A stretch of DNA of 38,649 nucleotides from Chitinophagales bacterium 33-2. Lineage in GTDB: Bacteria > Bacteroidota > Bacteroidia > Chitinophagales > Chitinophagaceae. The notes under the pieces were generated by a model, which saw nothing but the letters and a program-made list of their open reading frames with translations, was not told the origin of the DNA and made no database searches. Location: the NCBI GenBank assembly GCA_002050435.1, contig MWYV01000023.1, positions 1-38,649 of the forward strand. The letters run 5' to 3'. The position numbers were made by a program, and so were the translations under genes. How positions within the stretch are numbered: the stretch's first letter is position 1; each line of letters begins with the position of its first letter. Of this stretch, positions 7,878 through 17,055 are shown piece after piece.

Positions 7878-8111
7878 AGCTCCCTAAAATTAATTCCCGT
7901 AATATTAAGTGTATTTATTTTCTTATGCTCTATTCCATAGTGCATGTCCTCTAGCACGAGTAGTGATTTAAAGTAATAAAATAACATTAAATAGGATGGA
8001 TGCTGCCAACGCTCAAAAAGATTTATTACAAGTAAGCCCCAGCAAGAACCCGGTGAACAGCGTTCTAATTTGATTCAGCGGTAAACCATAGAAATCCGAC
8101 CTTCGCATTTT

Positions 8112-9311
8112 ATGAACAGGAAGGAAAGGATAATGTTATTGATACTGGCCTCTATAAATTTTACGCATATCCTTGATTTCATGATCATGATGCCGCTGGG
8201 AAATTTCCTGATGCCTCATTTTGATATTTCGGCCCGCTATTTCAGCTGGATCGTTGCTGCCTACCCCGTAACTGCTTTTTTTTCAGGACTGATCGCGGCG
8301 TTTTATGTGGACAGATTCGACCGGAAAAAAGTGCTGATGTTCGCCTATTGTGGCTTCATTGTGGGCACCATCACCTGTGGTATTGCACCTACCGCGGGAT
8401 TGTTGATGGTGGCAAGAACTTTAACAGGTTTGTTTGGTGGATTGATCGGCGCCCAGGTATTGTCCATTATTGCTGACAGCTTTCCTTACGAAAAAAGAGG
8501 CAGGGCCATGGCTACCGTTTTCATGGCATTTTCTTTGGCCTCTGTTTTTGGAGTGCCCTTCAGCTTATACCTTTCCAATATGATTAGCTGGCATGCCCCT
8601 TTTATTTTTATTGGTATTTTAGGAATGGTGCTTCTGCCCTTTATTAATAAATTTCTTCCCCAGGTTAAAGGACATATACAGGAAGGGAAAAAAAGAGAAT
8701 CCATAGGCGTGGTGTTTTCCAGCATCTTTAAAAATAAAAGCCAGGTGATGGCTTTATTTCTCACGGGAGGTTTGATGTTCGGTCATTTTTTAGTGATCCC
8801 TTTTATCAATCCATACATGGAGTTTAATGTAGGGTTTACCAAAGAACAAACACCCATGATTTACATGGTGGGCGGCGTATGCGCTTTTATATCTTCCAAC
8901 TTTATTGGGCGTTTGGCTGATAAATACGGGAAGCTGAAAATCTTTATCATTTGCCTGCTCCTTTCTTTATTCCCGATCTTGCTGATCACCAACATGCCTT
9001 CTATTCAATTTTACCTGGTGTTGGCGGTATTTGGTTTCTGGTTTACATTTTCTACGGGTAGAAATATTCCTGCACAAGCCATGATCAGCACTGTGGTAAA
9101 ACCCATGGAGCGTGGTAAATTTATGAGCTTTAATTCCAGCTTCCAGCAACTGTTCACCGGGCTGGCTTCCGTGGTATCGGGTCTGATCGTTACCAGAGAT
9201 GAAGCAGGAAGAATTTACAATTACAACTGGGTGGGCTACCTGAGTGTTTTTATGCTCTTTATTATGCTTTTTATGGGAGTGAAACTTGCAAAACATCAGA
9301 AAATCCAGTAA
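8112..9311 (+). CDS. MFS transporter (DHA1-like drug/proton antiporter type)
   Basis: The 399-residue protein has about twelve hydrophobic segments. Near residues 66-75 it has DRFDRKKVLM, the loop 2-3 motif A of the major facilitator superfamily. The first helix contains LDFMIMMPLGNFLMPHF, typical of the DHA1 group, and the central loop is basic. It should work in the inner membrane as a proton-coupled exporter or permease; the substrate is unknown. It stands alone, divergent from the membrane protein gene to its left. Start is the ATG at 8112, giving MNRKERIMLL directly before helix 1. Confidence 0.92.
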   Translation: MNRKERIMLLILASINFTHILDFMIMMPLGNFLMPHFDISARYFSWIVAAYPVTAFFSGLIAAFYVDRFDRKKVLMFAYCGFIVGTITCGIAPTAGLLMVARTLTGLFGGLIGAQVLSIIADSFPYEKRGRAMATVFMAFSLASVFGVPFSLYLSNMISWHAPFIFIGILGMVLLPFINKFLPQVKGHIQEGKKRESIGVVFSSIFKNKSQVMALFLTGGLMFGHFLVIPFINPYMEFNVGFTKEQTPMIYMVGGVCAFISSNFIGRLADKYGKLKIFIICLLLSLFPILLITNMPSIQFYLVLAVFGFWFTFSTGRNIPAQAMISTVVKPMERGKFMSFNSSFQQLFTGLASVVSGLIVTRDEAGRIYNYNWVGYLSVFMLFIMLFMGVKLAKHQKIQ

Positions 9312-9407
9312 GAAAGACCATTTTAAAAAAGGAAAACAGCATAAAGCAATGGCTGTTATATCCTGCCCTTTCTCCGGGTCCTCAATACCTTGGATAAAAC
9401 AGTTATT

Positions 9408-10211
9408 ATGGGTACAAATGGGAAAGATCAAAAACGGTTCAGGGGTTTTTCAATATATTTTCCAGCACCGAATACGGATGAAGAGGAAAATAAATTACAG
9501 GAACCAGTTATGGAAGCTCCTGTCATACTGATTGAAAAAAGAAAACCATCACGGGAACAGGACTGTTGTACGATCTATGAACTTATAGGGGCACCATCCT
9601 TTCGTCCACTGCTGTCTTTACCTGCTTCGCAAATTAAAACTGAATTAGTGAGGTTATTAAAAGCAGCATCGGAACAAGGTGTAAATCTTTTGATTCGTGG
9701 TACCTATCCACCCGAAACGCTTTATAAATTTCTGACTGAAGAATTCTTTTTTCTTCATACCGAATCGATCCGTTTTCCGGGGATGGTACGCAATTATATT
9801 TATGAAGATTTTTATCCAAATCATGTTATATCCGTTCAGGATACCTGCACATCTTTCATAATGACGTGGATCGATAAAAAATGTACAGTTTTTACAGTTG
9901 ACCTGACAGAAGTATTTGTAACACACCGGGGTTTGATAAGATCTCAACACGAAGTAATCAGGCGGATCCAGGAAATTTCTAAAGAATATATTTCTTTAAC
10001 CTGTGATGATTTTCATTTTACGCACACCAGTTTTAATTGGGATGAAGAGGACGATACCGGCACAGCGCATACAGAAGGCTGGCTCTGTTATCATGGCAGC
10101 AAACATTGTGGAAGGCTGGAAAAAATAGAAGGTGCTTTTAAATTTTACCTGACCTATGAAAACAACAGATGGGAAATATTTTATTTCACATTTCCGGGGT
10201 TTAGCTGGTAA
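9408..10211 (+). CDS. Conserved hypothetical protein, Bacteroidota
   Basis: The soluble product is about 267 residues. Recognisable blocks are YFPAPNTDEEEN near the start, REQDCCTIYELIGAPSF, then FLTEEFFFLHTESIRFPGMVRNYIYEDFYPNH. The C-terminal block ends in WEIFYFTFPGFSW and could fold like an NTF2/SnoaL domain. I recall conserved hypothetical proteins in this phylum with the same block order; no function is known. The ATG at 9408 is preferred; a TTG six codons upstream (9390) would also be in frame. The stop lies 6 bases from the end of the convergent carboxypeptidase gene. Confidence 0.75.
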   Translation: MGTNGKDQKRFRGFSIYFPAPNTDEEENKLQEPVMEAPVILIEKRKPSREQDCCTIYELIGAPSFRPLLSLPASQIKTELVRLLKAASEQGVNLLIRGTYPPETLYKFLTEEFFFLHTESIRFPGMVRNYIYEDFYPNHVISVQDTCTSFIMTWIDKKCTVFTVDLTEVFVTHRGLIRSQHEVIRRIQEISKEYISLTCDDFHFTHTSFNWDEEDDTGTAHTEGWLCYHGSKHCGRLEKIEGAFKFYLTYENNRWEIFYFTFPGFSW

Positions 10212-10216
10212 TAAAA

Positions 10217-11941
10217 TTATTTTACCCTGTAAACAGGATACTGCATATGTGCAGGCTCGTAAAATGGCGAATTCCGGTAAACAAAATCAAGTTGGGCTCT
10301 TGCATTTTTTGCGAATGCGGGATCTGATGCTTTTCTTTCCTCCAGCAGTTGTTTTACTTCCGGGTTATTTTCAAGGAATGTGGCCGCAGTTTCTTCAAAA
10401 ACATAAGCAGAAAATCCTTCTTTTTGTCCCAGTACCGCATCAAAAAAATTCCATGCGAAATAACTGTCCTCCGCATGTGGTTCCAATGTTTCTATAAGGA
10501 AGCGGTTTGCTTTCTGGTTCAAAGGAATCCAATAATCGCCTTTTCTGAATAAATGCTTTTTGGTAAAAGTTTTTACCTGCACGTTATAGTTAGGCCGGTG
10601 TCCTTCAAATGGGCGCGGGTAAGTCTGGAAATTTTCTATTTTGTATGCTTCCACTTCTATTACTGTATCGTGTTTCAACCGCTGCATACGAACCTCGTTT
10701 GCCTGCAGTCTTTCGATCACTTTATGCCAACCCTGGGGAATGATATAAGCGGATGGCCGGGAAACTGAAAGGGTATCGGTATACTGATTATAAAACGGAA
10801 CGGTGGTTTCATAAGGTTTTGTCCGATCATAATACAACACCTGTAATCCTGAGATGGCACTTTCTTTTTTTGCTGAAGCAAATCCTTTGTAGGCGATCAT
10901 TTTAAAAGAATCCTTTACATGCTTCCATGCCAGTGGAAAATCTTTTTTTACTAAATTTTCTTTTGCCGCTTCTTTTCTTAATGCAGTTATTCTTTTTCCA
11001 TTTAAAGCTGTAAACTCAAGAAAACTTTCCATCAGTTTCCTGGTTGCATCTACACGTTGCACATAGGGTTTGAGCATGTGCGTTTCGGGAACAAATGCAA
11101 AAGCATTCCACAATGAGGCAAACCCGCTGCTGTACCTGGGGCTGTCCCAAAACTGCTCCCAGCCTTTTTCAGGTGTTTCTCCAAAATGGTTCACATAAGG
11201 AACCAGGTCATAACCCTTTTGTTTCATCATCCTGTACAGTGCAGGTTCAAATTCTTCATTTAAAAATTTCCCCATTTCACCGCCCAAACGGTTGTGTTGG
11301 GATGTGATCAGGGTCATTACGTGCTGGTAATCTGCCCCATTGCTTACATGGTTGTCAACAAAAACATCAGGGTCCAGCATCTGGTAGATCCTGGAAAAAC
11401 TTAAAGCTTCTTTTGAATCGGCCTTTATAAAATCGCGGTTAAGATCCAGGTTCTGTGAATTGCCCCTGAAACCTTTTTCAACCGGACCATTCTGATCCAC
11501 ACGAAAATGGACACTGCGGTTCAGCGCACCGCCAATGTTATAAATGGGTATCAGCGCAAGTACCACATTCGGGCTTAGTTTGAATTTTTTCTGAACAATA
11601 TCTCTCACCAGCAGCATGCTCGCATCAATACCATCCGGCTCACCCGGATGAATACCATTCAGTACAAATACAATGTTTTTATTTTTCTTTTTTAAAGAAG
11701 CGATATCAAAATCCTTATCTGCAGATACCAGCACAAGATGTAATGGATAACCAGCATCTGATGCACCCATGGGTTGCATTTTTACCATGGTTGATGCCGC
11801 ATCCAGTTGCTTCCACCAGGCAATGATCTCTGAGTACGAAGCGGTTTGTGCACCTTTAGACTTTTCAAAAATAGTAGTAAGATCCTGCCCCCGCAAAGGC
11901 ATGATGAAAAGCATCAGCAAAAAAAACAGGAAGTAGCGCAT
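10217..11941 (-). CDS. Exported M14-family zinc carboxypeptidase
   Basis: The 574-residue product (start at MRYFLFFLLMLF) has a signal peptide of about 18 residues ending in RGQ. The M14 zinc site is seen in GIHPGEPDG (H98, E101) and DNHVSNGAD (H198); E286 in FVPETHML is the likely catalytic base. NLDLNRDF around residue 165 is the substrate-binding segment. The C-terminal 250 residues are a separate region with no motif that I recognise. It should cleave C-terminal residues from peptides, or act on a modified peptide, in the periplasm or outside. An in-frame ATG at 12001 would add 20 residues and place the signal peptide internally, so it was not chosen. Confidence 0.9.
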   Translation of the reverse strand: MRYFLFFLLMLFIMPLRGQDLTTIFEKSKGAQTASYSEIIAWWKQLDAASTMVKMQPMGASDAGYPLHLVLVSADKDFDIASLKKKNKNIVFVLNGIHPGEPDGIDASMLLVRDIVQKKFKLSPNVVLALIPIYNIGGALNRSVHFRVDQNGPVEKGFRGNSQNLDLNRDFIKADSKEALSFSRIYQMLDPDVFVDNHVSNGADYQHVMTLITSQHNRLGGEMGKFLNEEFEPALYRMMKQKGYDLVPYVNHFGETPEKGWEQFWDSPRYSSGFASLWNAFAFVPETHMLKPYVQRVDATRKLMESFLEFTALNGKRITALRKEAAKENLVKKDFPLAWKHVKDSFKMIAYKGFASAKKESAISGLQVLYYDRTKPYETTVPFYNQYTDTLSVSRPSAYIIPQGWHKVIERLQANEVRMQRLKHDTVIEVEAYKIENFQTYPRPFEGHRPNYNVQVKTFTKKHLFRKGDYWIPLNQKANRFLIETLEPHAEDSYFAWNFFDAVLGQKEGFSAYVFEETAATFLENNPEVKQLLEERKASDPAFAKNARAQLDFVYRNSPFYEPAHMQYPVYRVK

Positions 11942-11978
11942 GCATGAAATAAATGATGATGGAAATTTGTTGCCAGGG

Positions 11979-12011
11979 TATAAAAATAAAAAATCCCGCA
12001 TGTAGCGGGAT
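11979..12011 (-). terminator. Rho-independent terminator of rpsT
   Basis: Reading the minus strand downstream of rpsT, the stem ATCCCGC / GCGGGAT (11993-12011, 5-base loop) is followed by TTTTTATTTTTATACC. It begins 22 bases after the rpsT stop. Confidence 0.8.
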
Positions 12012-12032
12012 GGAATATTTTATAAAGGCAGA

Positions 12033-12287
12033 TTAAGCCATTGTATTCAGTCTTTTCGACAACTTGCTTTTTAGGTTGCTGGCTTTATTTTTATGAATCA
12101 CACCGCGTTTGGCCAGTTTGTCGATCATAGAGATCACTTCAATGGTTTGTTCACCGGCGGCAGTTTTATCGGTGGTTGCTTTCAAATCACGCATGGCATT
12201 ACGGGTGGTTTTACCATAGTACCTGTTTCTTTCACGTCTTTTTGCAGACTGACGCATATCTTTTTTTGTTGCCTTATGATTAGCCAT
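12033..12287 (-). CDS. rpsT: 30S ribosomal protein S20
   Basis: The start MANHKATKKDMRQSAKRRERNRYYGKT is the usual opening of S20, and the 84-residue length matches the family. It is rich in Lys and Arg, with the helical KLAKRGVIHKNKASNLKSKLSKRLN tail. S20 binds 16S rRNA in the small ribosomal subunit. A longer in-frame start at 12308 (MPSKFRRMANHK) is not typical and was discarded. The gene has its own -7 promoter element and terminator and lies divergent from odhA. Confidence 0.97.
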   Translation of the reverse strand: MANHKATKKDMRQSAKRRERNRYYGKTTRNAMRDLKATTDKTAAGEQTIEVISMIDKLAKRGVIHKNKASNLKSKLSKRLNTMA

Positions 12288-12305
12288 TCTTCTAAATTTG
12301 GACGG

Positions 12306-12313
12306 CAAAAGTA
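12306..12313 (-). promoter_or_regulatory. -7 element TACTTTTG for rpsT
   Basis: On the minus strand TACTTTTG matches TAnnTTTG exactly, 18 bases before the rpsT ATG, which implies a short leader of about 12 bases. No convincing TTTG is found at the expected upstream distance. Confidence 0.5.
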
Positions 12314-12464
12314 GGAAGAAAAAACCAAACCTGTTGAATTAAGGCAGAGATTTTTTGTTAATCCGGTCTTTTCGCAGCACTTCAAACCGTTGGCCCAGGA
12401 TCCCTGACGGATGCGGATTTGCTGCTCATCAGGCTAAAATGAACGCTTCTATCTTTATCTACGG

Positions 12465-12472
12465 TATATTTG
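12465..12472 (+). promoter_or_regulatory. -7 element TATATTTG for odhA
   Basis: TATATTTG matches TAnnTTTG exactly and lies 26 bases before the ATG at 12499. It supports that ATG over the much longer frame starting at 12355, because this promoter would lie inside the longer frame. Confidence 0.5.
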
Positions 12473-12498
12473 CCTACCCAAAAATCAAATCTCCTTTC

Positions 12499-15255
12499 AT
12501 GAAGGATTTTTCTTATATCACTCATTCACATCCGGCATATATCGAAAGCCTTTATAAGGATTTTGTCCAGAACCCTGAAAGCGTTGATCCTGAATTCCGT
12601 AAATTCTTTGAAGGATTCGATTTCGCAGTGAGCGCACAGGGCAGCAATGGCCAGCATGCAGAGGCTTCTGTGAGCCAGCCAGCCAGCGCGCCATCCTCAG
12701 GGGACCTTACCAAAGAGTTTGGGGTTTATAATCTCATCCGCGCCTATAGAAAGGTGGGACACCTGGTAGCAAAGACCAACCCGATCAGGCCCAGGAAGGA
12801 CAGAGGTGCCAAACTGGATTACCGCAATTTCGGACTTGAAGAAGCAGACCTGAAAAGGAATTTTGCTGCGGGGCATGTGCTTGGATTAGAAAAAGCACCT
12901 CTCCAGGATATTATTGACAGGCTGGAAACCATTTACTGCGGAGCAGTAGGAGTGGAATACAAATACATGGTGGGTCATGAAAGGCATGACTGGCTGGAAA
13001 GGGAAGTGGAGTCCAAACTACAGCAACCCCTCGATCTGAACCAGAAAAAGCGCATCCTGGAGAAACTGAACCAGGGGGTAATCTTCGAAAAATTTCTTCA
13101 TACCAAGTATATCGGACAGAAAAGGTTTTCACTGGAAGGCGGAGAAACCACCATTGCGGCACTCGATGCCATTCTCACCACCGCCGCCGATCATGGAGTG
13201 CAGGAGGCGGTCATAGGCATGGCACACAGGGGCAGGTTGAATGTGCTGGCCAACATAATGGGTAAAACCTATGAGCATATATTCAGTGAGTTTGAAGGCA
13301 CTGCCATTCCCGACCAGACTATGGGAAGTGGTGATGTGAAGTATCACCTGGGTTTCAGCAGCGATGTGGAAACCGGCAATGGAAAAAACATCCATTTGAA
13401 ATTAACGCCCAATCCTTCCCACCTCGAAGCGGTGAATCCCGTAGTGCTGGGTTATTCAAGGGCAAAGGCAGATATATTATACCAGTCGGAATTTGATTCC
13501 GTTCTTCCCATATTGATCCATGGCGATGCTTCCATTGCAGGCCAGGGCATTGTTTATGAAATCCTTCAGATGAGTAACCTGAAAGGCTTCTATACTGGAG
13601 GCACTATTCATTTTGTGATCAACAACCAGATCGGATTTACCACGGATTTTGATGATGCCAGGAGTTCGGATTACAGTACGTCTGTTGCCGCTACTATACA
13701 GGCGCCGGTTTTACATGTCAATGGTGATGATCCCGAAGCTGTAGTGAAGTGTGTGCAGATCGCCACCCTGTACAGGCAGGAGTTCAATGCTGATATTTTT
13801 ATTGACATGGTGTGTTACCGCAGGCATGGACATAACGAGGGTGATGATCCCAAGTTCACCCAGCCACAGTTGTACGCGCTGATAGATAAGCATGCCAACC
13901 CGCGTGAAGAGTACGTGAAGTTTTTGTTGAAGAACGGTGAAAAAGGCGCGCAGGAAATGGCAAAGGAAATGGAAAAGAAATTCTGGAGCGACCTGCAGGA
14001 GCGACTGGATGAAGTAAAACAGAATCCATTACCCTACAAGTACCAGCAACCGGAAAATGTGTGGCGGAGTTTCAGAAAGGCTACGATGGATGATTTTGAA
14101 AGTTCACCGGTCACCGCCATCACAGAGCAGGCATTCAGAATGCTGTTTGAAGGATTGATGAAAATTCCTGCTGATTTTAAACCATTAAGGAAGGTGGAAA
14201 AGATCCTGCAGGATAAAGTGAAACTGTTTGAAGCAGAACAAAAGATAGACTGGGCCACCGGCGAACTTTTAGCCTATGCCAGCCTGTTAGTTGAAGGAAA
14301 GGATGTGCGTATGAGCGGCCAGGATGTAAAGCGCGGTACTTTTTCACACCGTCATGCTGTTATTTATGATGAATCGATCAACAAGGAACACAACAGACTG
14401 AATCATTTTAAAGAGCAGCAGCCCAAGTTTAAAATATACAATTCTTTATTAAGTGAATTTGCAGTACTGGGTTTTGAATATGGTTATGCCATGGCCAATC
14501 CAAATGCACTTGTGGTTTGGGAAGCGCAGTTCGGCGATTTTGTGAATGGCGCTCAGATCATCATCGATCAGTTCATTTCTTCCTCTGAAACAAAATGGCA
14601 GCGCATGAGCGGGGTGGTGATGTTATTGCCACATGGTTACGAAGGCCAGGGACCTGAACACAGCAGTGCGCGCGTAGAACGTTTTCTTGAGCTGTGCGCC
14701 GAACTGAATATTGTAGTCACCAATGTCACTACATCAGCCAACTTCTTTCATTTGCTTCGCCGCCAGATGACCTGGCCTTTCAGGAAACCACTGGTAAACC
14801 TGGCGCCTAAGGCAAACCTGCGTCATTCGGGAACGTATTCCGGTATACAGGAATTTACAACCGGTGGATTTAAAGAACTGATCGATGATCCAAATATTCA
14901 GGATGCAGGCAAGGTGAAGAAAGTGTTGTTTTGTTCTGGCAAAGTATATTATGATCTTGCGGAAAAACAGCAAAAAGACGAGCGTAAAGATGTGGCGGTG
15001 ATCAGGCTGGAGCAGATTTATCCATTGCCCGGCAAACAACTGGAAGCAATGTATGCAAAGTATAACAAGGCCACCTGGTTCTGGGTTCAGGAAGAACCCT
15101 TGAATATGGGCGCGGCCGGATTTCTCCAGATGAACCTGAAGTCTATAAATTTTGGAACCATCAGCAGGCAGCCCAGTGCAGCCACTGCAACAGGCTATTC
15201 CAAAGTGCATGCACAGGAGCAGGCCGAAATTGTTGAAACGGCATTTAGTATTTAG
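12499..15255 (+). CDS. odhA: 2-oxoglutarate dehydrogenase E1 component
   Basis: The 918-residue product decarboxylates 2-oxoglutarate with thiamine diphosphate and passes the succinyl group to the lipoyl domain of E2 in the TCA cycle. N-terminal residues MKDFSYITHSHPAYIESLYKDF are the E1 peripheral motif. Other visible motifs are GMAHRGRLNVLANIMGK, KLTPNPSHLEAVNPVV, HGDASIAGQGIVYE, FVINNQIGFTT and CYRRHGHNEGDDP (thiamine site), and VMLLPHGYEGQGPEHSSAR in the transketolase-like half. It starts at the ATG 12499, after a TATATTTG box. odhB follows 39 bases after the stop, so the two form an operon. Confidence 0.97.
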   Translation: MKDFSYITHSHPAYIESLYKDFVQNPESVDPEFRKFFEGFDFAVSAQGSNGQHAEASVSQPASAPSSGDLTKEFGVYNLIRAYRKVGHLVAKTNPIRPRKDRGAKLDYRNFGLEEADLKRNFAAGHVLGLEKAPLQDIIDRLETIYCGAVGVEYKYMVGHERHDWLEREVESKLQQPLDLNQKKRILEKLNQGVIFEKFLHTKYIGQKRFSLEGGETTIAALDAILTTAADHGVQEAVIGMAHRGRLNVLANIMGKTYEHIFSEFEGTAIPDQTMGSGDVKYHLGFSSDVETGNGKNIHLKLTPNPSHLEAVNPVVLGYSRAKADILYQSEFDSVLPILIHGDASIAGQGIVYEILQMSNLKGFYTGGTIHFVINNQIGFTTDFDDARSSDYSTSVAATIQAPVLHVNGDDPEAVVKCVQIATLYRQEFNADIFIDMVCYRRHGHNEGDDPKFTQPQLYALIDKHANPREEYVKFLLKNGEKGAQEMAKEMEKKFWSDLQERLDEVKQNPLPYKYQQPENVWRSFRKATMDDFESSPVTAITEQAFRMLFEGLMKIPADFKPLRKVEKILQDKVKLFEAEQKIDWATGELLAYASLLVEGKDVRMSGQDVKRGTFSHRHAVIYDESINKEHNRLNHFKEQQPKFKIYNSLLSEFAVLGFEYGYAMANPNALVVWEAQFGDFVNGAQIIIDQFISSSETKWQRMSGVVMLLPHGYEGQGPEHSSARVERFLELCAELNIVVTNVTTSANFFHLLRRQMTWPFRKPLVNLAPKANLRHSGTYSGIQEFTTGGFKELIDDPNIQDAGKVKKVLFCSGKVYYDLAEKQQKDERKDVAVIRLEQIYPLPGKQLEAMYAKYNKATWFWVQEEPLNMGAAGFLQMNLKSINFGTISRQPSAATATGYSKVHAQEQAEIVETAFSI

Positions 15256-15294
15256 AACGCGGAAAGCAATTGAATTCATAAATAGATATAGCAC

Positions 15295-16554
15295 ATGATC
15301 GATATTAAAGTTCCAACGGTTGGAGAATCTATCAGCGAAGTAACCCTGGTGAAGTGGCTTAAAAATGATGGCGATTATGTGGATCGTGATGAAGTGATCG
15401 CGGAACTGGAAAGTGAAAAAGCCACGTTTGAAGTAAATGCCGAAAAAGCCGGCGTATTGAAAACTGTGGGCAAGGAAGGTGATACCCTGAACATTGGGGA
15501 TACGGTGGCGCAGATAGATGAAACAGCCGCGAAGCCGGAAGGGAAAGAAGAAGATCCAGAGGAGAAGGAGAAAGGGGAAAAAGAGAAGGGACAAGGTGCA
15601 GGGGAGAGGGGTCAAGGAGAGAAGGGACAAGGAGAGAGAGAGAAGGGGCAAGGGGAAAGGGTACAGGGTGAAGTAAAAGCAACACCTGTGGCATCAGCGA
15701 TCATTGCAGATAAGAAAGTAGATCCGAAGCAGATACAAGCCTCCGGAATCAATGGCAAAATATTGAAGGATGATGTGTTGAGCGCCATTGAAAATCCTGG
15801 AAGAAGGCCGGGCATACCAGCATTTGGCAGAAACGACAGGAAGGAAAAGATGAGTAACCTGAGACGCACGGTAGGTCGAAGGCTGGTAGAAGCAAAAAAT
15901 ACAACTGCCATGCTCACCACTTTTAATGAAGTGGATATGGGCAGGATCATGGCCATACGCTCAGGTAATAAAGAAAAGTTCAAAGAGCAGCATTCGGTCA
16001 ACCTGGGGTTTATGAGCTTTTTTGTAAAAGCCTGTTGTTATGCCTTGCAGGAATGGCCTGCAGTAAATGCTTATATAGATGGAGAAAATATTGTGTACCA
16101 CGATTACTGTGATATTTCGATTGCTGTTTCGGCACCAAAAGGATTGGTGGTACCTGTGATCCGGAATGCGGAAAGTTTAAGTATGGCCGGTATTGAAAAG
16201 AAAGTGGTGGAGCTGGCAACAAAGGCCCGTGAAAGTAAATTGACCATGGAAGAAATGCAGGGCGGTACATTTACTCTTACTAACGGAGGTGTTTTCGGAT
16301 CGCTGATGTCAACCCCTATTATTAATATTCCCCAGTCAGCCATTTTGGGCATGCACAAAATTGAAGAGCGTGCGGTGGTGATCGACGGGCAGATCGTAGC
16401 ACGTCCCATGATGTACCTGGCATTAAGTTATGACCACCGCATCATTGACGGTCGCGAATCGGTTTCTTTTCTTGTAAGGGTAAAAGAACTGCTCGAAAAC
16501 CCCGAATTGCTTTTGTTTGGAAAAGATCCGTTGAAGGCTTTGCTTGAATTATAA
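15295..16554 (+). CDS. odhB: 2-oxoglutarate dehydrogenase E2 (dihydrolipoyl succinyltransferase)
   Basis: The 419-residue product carries the succinyl group to coenzyme A. The N-terminal lipoyl domain (residues 1-75) has the lysine K42 in [10 protein letters not shown] linker (about 83-125) is made almost only of Glu, Lys, Gly, Gln and Arg. It is followed by a peripheral-subunit binding domain (about 130-167: [12 protein letters not shown] ... [13 protein letters not shown]) and the catalytic domain, ending in [12 protein letters not shown] with H381 and D385. The linker is encoded by a purine-rich tandem repeat (15541-15670), unlike the usual Ala/Pro-rich linkers. The gene closes an operon with odhA and is followed by a strong terminator. 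Confidence 0.97.
   Translation: MIDIKVPTVGESISEVTLVKWLKNDGDYVDRDEVIAELESEKATFEVNAEKAGVLKTVGKEGDTLNIGDTVAQIDETAAKPEGKEEDPEEKEKGEKEKGQGAGERGQGEKGQGEREKGQGERVQGEVKATPVASAIIADKKVDPKQIQASGINGKILKDDVLSAIENPGRRPGIPAFGRNDRKEKMSNLRRTVGRRLVEAKNTTAMLTTFNEVDMGRIMAIRSGNKEKFKEQHSVNLGFMSFFVKACCYALQEWPAVNAYIDGENIVYHDYCDISIAVSAPKGLVVPVIRNAESLSMAGIEKKVVELATKARESKLTMEEMQGGTFTLTNGGVFGSLMSTPIINIPQSAILGMHKIEERAVVIDGQIVARPMMYLALSYDHRIIDGRESVSFLVRVKELLENPELLLFGKDPLKALLEL
15541..15670 (+). repeat. Purine-rich minisatellite within the odhB linker
   Basis: About 130 bases consist of GGACAAGG / GGAGAGAGG / AGAAGGG-type short units, almost all purines on the plus strand. The reading frame stays open, encoding a repeated [12 protein letters not shown] peptide. 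Such G/A-rich units are typical of intergenic minisatellites in this phylum; here one is inside a gene. Confidence 0.8.
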
Positions 16555-16578
16555 ATTCTTTAAAATATTTAGAATATT

Positions 16579-16606
16579 AAAAAGGACTCGGCAGTCCTTT
16601 TTTTTG
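16579..16606 (+). terminator. Rho-independent terminator of odhA-odhB
   Basis: The stem AAAAAGGACT (16579-16588), loop CGGC and AGTCCTTTTT (16593-16602) run directly into a T-tract. It begins 24 bases after the odhB stop. Confidence 0.88.
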
Positions 16607-16629
16607 TGCAGGAAGTCAGTTGAAATTTT

Positions 16630-16942
16630 TGACGTTCTTCGCGCCTTCGCGCCTTTGCAGCCATTCCCTCCGTGCTCCTCCGTGCCTCTGTGCCACCGTG
16701 GTTCCTTCACTCTCACCGGATGCAACATGTGGTTCAATGAGATTGCTTCGTCGCAACTCCGTTCTCCGCGCCTTTGCGGCAATTCACTCTGAGCCCCTCC
16801 GTGCCTCTGTGCCACCGTGGTTCCTTCACTCTCACCGGATGCAACATGTGGTTCAATGAGATTGCTTCGTCGCAACTCCGTTCTTCGCGCCTTTGCGGCA
16901 ATTCCCTCCGTGCCCCTCCGTGCCTCTGTGCCACCGTGGTTC
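16630..16942. repeat. 119-bp tandem repeat array, about 2.6 copies
   Basis: GTGCCTCTGTGCCACCGTGG begins at 16682 and equivalent starts lie at 16801 and 16920, a period of 119 bases. Each unit joins two dispersed-repeat modules: the CGCCTTTGCGGCAATTC / CCTCCGTGCCTCTGTG module and the GATTGCTTCGTCGCAACTCC module, around a CTCACCGGATGCAACATG segment. No protein coding is supported. A long open frame on the minus strand across the array is a by-product of the repeat. Confidence 0.85.
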
Positions 16943-16944
16943 AA

Positions 16945-16982
16945 GATTGCTTCGTCGTACCTCCTCGCAATGACCATCGTCG
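16945..16982. repeat. Dispersed intergenic repeat, copy 2 (GATTGCTTCGTCG family)
   Basis: GATTGCTTCGTCGTACCTCC followed by TCGCAATGACCATCGTCG. It is related to the copy at 232-273 and directly adjoins the 119-bp array. Confidence 0.6.
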
Positions 16983-17055
16983 TAACTCCTTTGAGAAGTA
17001 AGGCTGACTAACAGAAAATTAATAATTTAGAAACTGGAAATTTTCAAAAAAAACA

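Noticed and set aside
12355..12498. Extended N-terminus of odhA
   Set aside because: The first 48 codons do not resemble E1 proteins, and a -7 promoter element lies inside them. The ATG at 12499 gives the standard start.
14734..15651. Minus-strand open frame of 305 codons, opposite odhA and odhB
   Set aside because: It is Leu/Ser/Pro-rich because it reads the minisatellite and a strong gene backwards. Both sense genes are certain.
16549..16977. Long minus-strand open frame of 142 codons across the 119-bp array
   Set aside because: It is composed of repeat modules with no family resemblance. The repeat is open in several frames, and its period of 119 is not a multiple of 3.
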